DNA of 5,897 nt from Candidatus Gastranaerophilales bacterium. Lineage in GTDB: Bacteria; Cyanobacteriota; Vampirovibrionia; Gastranaerophilales; Gastranaerophilaceae. The DNA lies in the NCBI GenBank assembly GCA_944323945.1, contig CALUUL010000094.1, forward strand, positions 1-5,897. The letters run 5' to 3'. Below the pieces are notes generated by a model. The model made no database searches. It was not told the origin of the DNA and saw only the letters and a program-made list of their open reading frames with translations. Positions 5,130 through 5,897 of the stretch are shown here, piece after piece. The position numbers and the translations under genes were made by a program. How positions within the stretch are numbered: the first letter of the stretch is position 1; every line of letters starts with the position of its first letter.

Positions 5130-5897
5130 ATGAAAATTCAAAATATCTCATCTTTTAAAACGGTACCAATAAACCATAATAATCTTTTAAGACAGGGCAA
5201 GCAAAATTATTCACTTTCTTACACAAAGGATACATTTGTTAAAAGTTTAAATTTTACTGGCTATTATTATTCGGTAGATTTTAAAGACCCTCAAAATTTG
5301 CAAAAATTTGCGGAACATTTTTGGAAAGAAGAGGATGATTATATTAAATCGGAACTGTGCAGCAAAAGGATAACCAAAAAAGGTAGACAGCAAGATTTTG
5401 ACACAATCATGCAATATGTTAACAAAGTAAGGGCAAAAATGAGCCAACTTGGTAGCGAAATTAATGAATTGGGCCCTATTGTTGCAGGTGAATACCATGA
5501 TATAGTTCAACAAAAAAGAACTGTTATGCATGAATTCTTTGATATGTTGCAAGCAGAAAAAAATGGTTTGCCAAGCAAAGTACCCAATGGAATTTTAGTT
5601 TATGGTAATTCAAAAAGCGGAATAGATGAGCTGAGTGATTGGATAAAAAATAAGAGTGAAACTTATACAAAAGAAATTGACTTTGACCCTCAAGAGCCAC
5701 TTGACTCCCTTAGACAAATGACTGAAATTGCAAAATTCGCAGAGCAATATCATCAAGCAAGTGGGGTTAGGACTTTATTATTTGTAAATAATCTTGATGA
5801 GTTGTTAACAAACGATGACACGCTTGAAGGCAGAGCTATGATAGGCAGATTTAAAAATTTTATAGAAAACATTTCTCAAAAGTATCATACAACAGTA
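5130..5897 (+). CDS. AAA+ ATPase-like protein with degenerate Walker A and B, 3' end missing
   Basis: 256 residues are visible before the right edge cuts the gene. The ribosome binding site AAAGGA (5118-5123) lies 6 bases before the ATG. The N-terminus has two motif-like stretches, SSFKT (7-11) and LNFTG (40-44). Residues about 90-140 are helical and end in a helix like the one before AAA+ domains. KVPNGILVYGNSKSGIDEL (150-168) aligns with the AAA+ Walker A strand and loop (usual PPxGILLYGPPGTGKT), but Lys-Thr is replaced by Ile165-Asp166. TLLFVNNLDELL (215-226) aligns with Walker B (usual IIFIDEIDAL), but the catalytic Asp-Glu is Asn220-Asn221. The visible end, ISQKYHTTV, fits the stretch just before sensor 1. 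If the alignment is right, this is a pseudo-ATPase that probably cannot hydrolyse ATP and may act as a scaffold or regulator. The C-terminal lid and arginine finger lie outside the window. Confidence 0.88.
   Translation, partial: MKIQNISSFKTVPINHNNLLRQGKQNYSLSYTKDTFVKSLNFTGYYYSVDFKDPQNLQKFAEHFWKEEDDYIKSELCSKRITKKGRQQDFDTIMQYVNKVRAKMSQLGSEINELGPIVAGEYHDIVQQKRTVMHEFFDMLQAEKNGLPSKVPNGILVYGNSKSGIDELSDWIKNKSETYTKEIDFDPQEPLDSLRQMTEIAKFAEQYHQASGVRTLLFVNNLDELLTNDDTLEGRAMIGRFKNFIENISQKYHTTV

Noticed and set aside
5247..5552. Minus-strand open frame of 101 codons
   Set aside because: It is antisense to the AAA+-like gene, whose plus-strand reading shows clear domain similarity.

Overview
The window is AT-rich bacterial DNA (about one third G+C by eye). 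It looks like part of an uncultured genome, most likely a gut Gastranaerophilales (Melainabacteria/Vampirovibrionia, the non-photosynthetic relatives of Cyanobacteria). That placement is an inference. It rests on low G+C and on a short N-terminal motif, [S/N/T]-F-[K]-[G/S/T], carried near the start of most predicted proteins; I recall this tag as common in proteins of that group but could not check it. No tRNA, rRNA, CRISPR array, transposase or classical integrase was found.

Layout: (1) Positions 1-275 hold the 5' end of a minus-strand gene that runs off the left edge. It encodes a single-pass membrane protein with a kelch-like outer segment, and it has a good extended -10 promoter at 315-343. 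(2) Positions 276-773 are a divergent intergenic region. It contains a short GC-rich hairpin with a T-run on the minus strand, a small palindrome, a leader stem-loop and candidate plus-strand promoters. (3) From 774 to the right edge there are six plus-strand genes in one tight array (gaps of 15, 4, 0, 1 and 31 bases), almost certainly one transcription unit. In order they encode: an acidic membrane-anchored protein with a 24-residue repeat (353 aa), a large helical protein with a C-terminal hydrophobic segment (563 aa), a small protein with two membrane segments (97 aa), a small soluble helical protein (96 aa), a helical-repeat protein (321 aa), and the first 256 residues of a protein that aligns by eye with an AAA+ ATPase domain whose Walker A and Walker B residues have both been replaced.

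I cannot name any of these genes. Three predicted membrane components, two helical scaffold-like proteins, a small soluble protein and a nucleotide-binding-like domain that looks catalytically dead suggest a membrane-associated assembly. Five of the six proteins share the FK-type N-terminal motif or a variant, which suggests they are targeted or processed together. This is the best candidate in the window for an undescribed system; its function is unknown.
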